NCBI GenBank assembly: GCA_905200265.1
Contig: CAJKJS010000137.1
Location: 1-5,062 of the forward strand
Reading direction: 5' to 3'
DNA: 5,062 bases
From: an uncultured Oscillospiraceae bacterium
Lineage (GTDB): Bacteria > Bacillota > Clostridia > Oscillospirales > Acutalibacteraceae
Shown here one piece after another: positions 4,026 through 5,062 of the stretch. The notes under the pieces are model-generated. The model saw only the letters and a program-made list of their open reading frames with translations, did no database searches and was not told the DNA's origin. A program made the translations under genes and the position numbers. The first letter of the stretch is position 1, and each line of letters starts with the position of its first letter.

Positions 4026-5062
4026 TCAGGCCTTCTTTTCGGCTACTACTTCCATCATCACGTCGTAAATCCGTTCGTTTGCATTGCGAATGGCCATGGC
4101 GGCGGCCTTTTCGCCCAACTGGGCGGCCCCGCCGGGCTGGGCGAAAATTTTCTGTACCTTTTCCCACAGCACGTCGCCCGTCAGGTCTTTTTCTTCCACA
4201 ATTTCAGCGGCGCCCCGGTTTACCAGAGCCATCGCGTTGTGGTACTGGTGGTTTTCGGCCACATTGGGCGAAGGAATCAGAATGGAGGCCTTGCCGGTGG
4301 CCTGAATTTCACTGAGCGTCATCGCGCCCGCCCGGCTGATGACCAGATCGGCGGCGGCTAAACACACGGGCATGTCGTGAATGTATTCCCGCAAATCCAG
4401 CTGGGGCGTTTTCTCGGGGTCAATCCCCTTTTCCCGCAGCAAATCGGGCATCCAGCGGCTGTACTGGCCGTACCCATGGATGTGCTGGAATTGCCCGGTG
4501 GGAATGGTGTGCGTCAGTAAATCGGCCACGGCTTCGTTTACCTTGCGGGCCCCCAAACTGCCGCCAAAGGACAAAATCAGCGGGCGGTCATCCACCCCCA
4601 GCCGGCGGCGGGCGCTTTCCCGCTCCTGCCGCAGAATATCGGGGCGGATGGGGTTGCCGGTTAACACACAGCGGGCATTGGGTTTCAGGTGCTTTTGCGC
4701 ATCGGAAACCGCCAGCATCACCCGGGCCGCATCGCCGGACAGCATTTTGTTCGTCACCCCGGGGTACGCGTTCTGTTCATGAATCACGGCGGGAATGCCC
4801 ATTTTCATGGCGGTGCGAATCACCGGCCCGCTGACATAGCCGCCGGTCCCCACGCACAAATCGGGCTGAAACGCTTTGATAATCGCCTTGGCCTGATGGG
4901 AGGACGAGAGCACCCGCATCACGGTTTTTACATTATGTACCATGGCTTTGGGCGTCATTTTCCGCTGGAACCCGGAAATGACGATGGTTTTCATATCGAA
5001 ACCGGCTTTTGGCACCAGCTTTTCTTCCATACCGCCCCTATTGCCGATAAACAAAATCTCGG
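4026..5062 (-). CDS. murG: Lipid II synthase MurG, 5' end outside the window
   Basis: MurG transfers GlcNAc from UDP-GlcNAc to lipid I at the inner membrane face, forming lipid II. The 344 visible residues are open to the window edge and begin EILFIGNRGGMEEKLVPKAG, an internal MurG segment. The codon at 5054 is TTG inside this segment and is not a start. About 30 N-terminal residues, including the first glycine-rich loop (GGTGGH type), are missing. Visible motifs are the second glycine loop GTGGYVSGPV, HEQNAYPGVTNK, the hinge-side GGSLGARKVNEAV that opens the UDP-GlcNAc-binding domain, SRAGAMTLSEI with its nucleotide-binding Glu, and PSPNVAENHQYHNA. The order matches the GT28 family with no break. 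It ends with TGA at 4028-4026 and is followed by murA, as expected in a wall and division cluster. Nothing can be said about its own promoter. Confidence 0.97.
   Translation of the reverse strand, partial: EILFIGNRGGMEEKLVPKAGFDMKTIVISGFQRKMTPKAMVHNVKTVMRVLSSSHQAKAIIKAFQPDLCVGTGGYVSGPVIRTAMKMGIPAVIHEQNAYPGVTNKMLSGDAARVMLAVSDAQKHLKPNARCVLTGNPIRPDILRQERESARRRLGVDDRPLILSFGGSLGARKVNEAVADLLTHTIPTGQFQHIHGYGQYSRWMPDLLREKGIDPEKTPQLDLREYIHDMPVCLAAADLVISRAGAMTLSEIQATGKASILIPSPNVAENHQYHNAMALVNRGAAEIVEEKDLTGDVLWEKVQKIFAQPGGAAQLGEKAAAMAIRNANERIYDVMMEVVAEKKA

Noticed and set aside
5052..5054. TTG at 5054 as the murG start
   Set aside because: It lies inside the conserved ILFIG segment, the frame stays open to the window edge, and the N-terminal glycine loop is missing, so the real start is outside.

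Overview
This window is a cell-wall and cell-division cluster from a bacterium. All genes lie on the minus strand, so transcription runs from high to low coordinates. In that order it holds a 5'-truncated murG, murA, divIB (ftsQ), ftsZ, and the first 32 codons of htpG. The coding sequence is fairly GC-rich and the gene set is Gram-positive in style: MurA sits between MurG and DivIB, the ribosome binding sites are strong, and a CIRCE operator lies before htpG. I infer a Firmicutes member of class Clostridia, possibly an Oscillospiraceae/Ruminococcaceae relative. This rests on protein resemblance and gene order, not on any search.

Layout: murG (5062 to 4026, start outside the window) makes lipid II at the inner face of the membrane. 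After an 85-base gap with a weak terminator-like hairpin comes murA (3940 to 2663), which makes the first committed peptidoglycan precursor. divIB (2630 to 1647) follows after 32 bases and encodes the bitopic divisome protein. A weak hairpin plus U-tract follows it. Then comes a 245-base AT-rich gap holding a candidate ftsZ promoter, an A-tract block upstream of it, and a perfect 10-bp inverted repeat in the ftsZ leader. ftsZ (1401 to 298) ends at two tandem hairpins; the second is a convincing intrinsic terminator. A 201-base gap then carries the htpG promoter and the CIRCE operator, followed by the htpG start.

The first four genes link wall precursor synthesis (MurA early, MurG late) to septum assembly (DivIB and FtsZ). 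htpG is a separate heat-shock transcription unit that probably responds to HrcA.

I found no mobile element, CRISPR array, tRNA or rRNA, and no clear new multi-gene system. The most unusual parts are the ftsZ leader, where several predicted RNA pairings exclude one another and one could cover the ribosome binding site; the very cysteine-rich MurA; the 60-residue acidic tail of DivIB; the atypical FtsZ C-terminus; and the neighbourhood itself, with no ftsA before ftsZ and htpG rather than sporulation genes after it.
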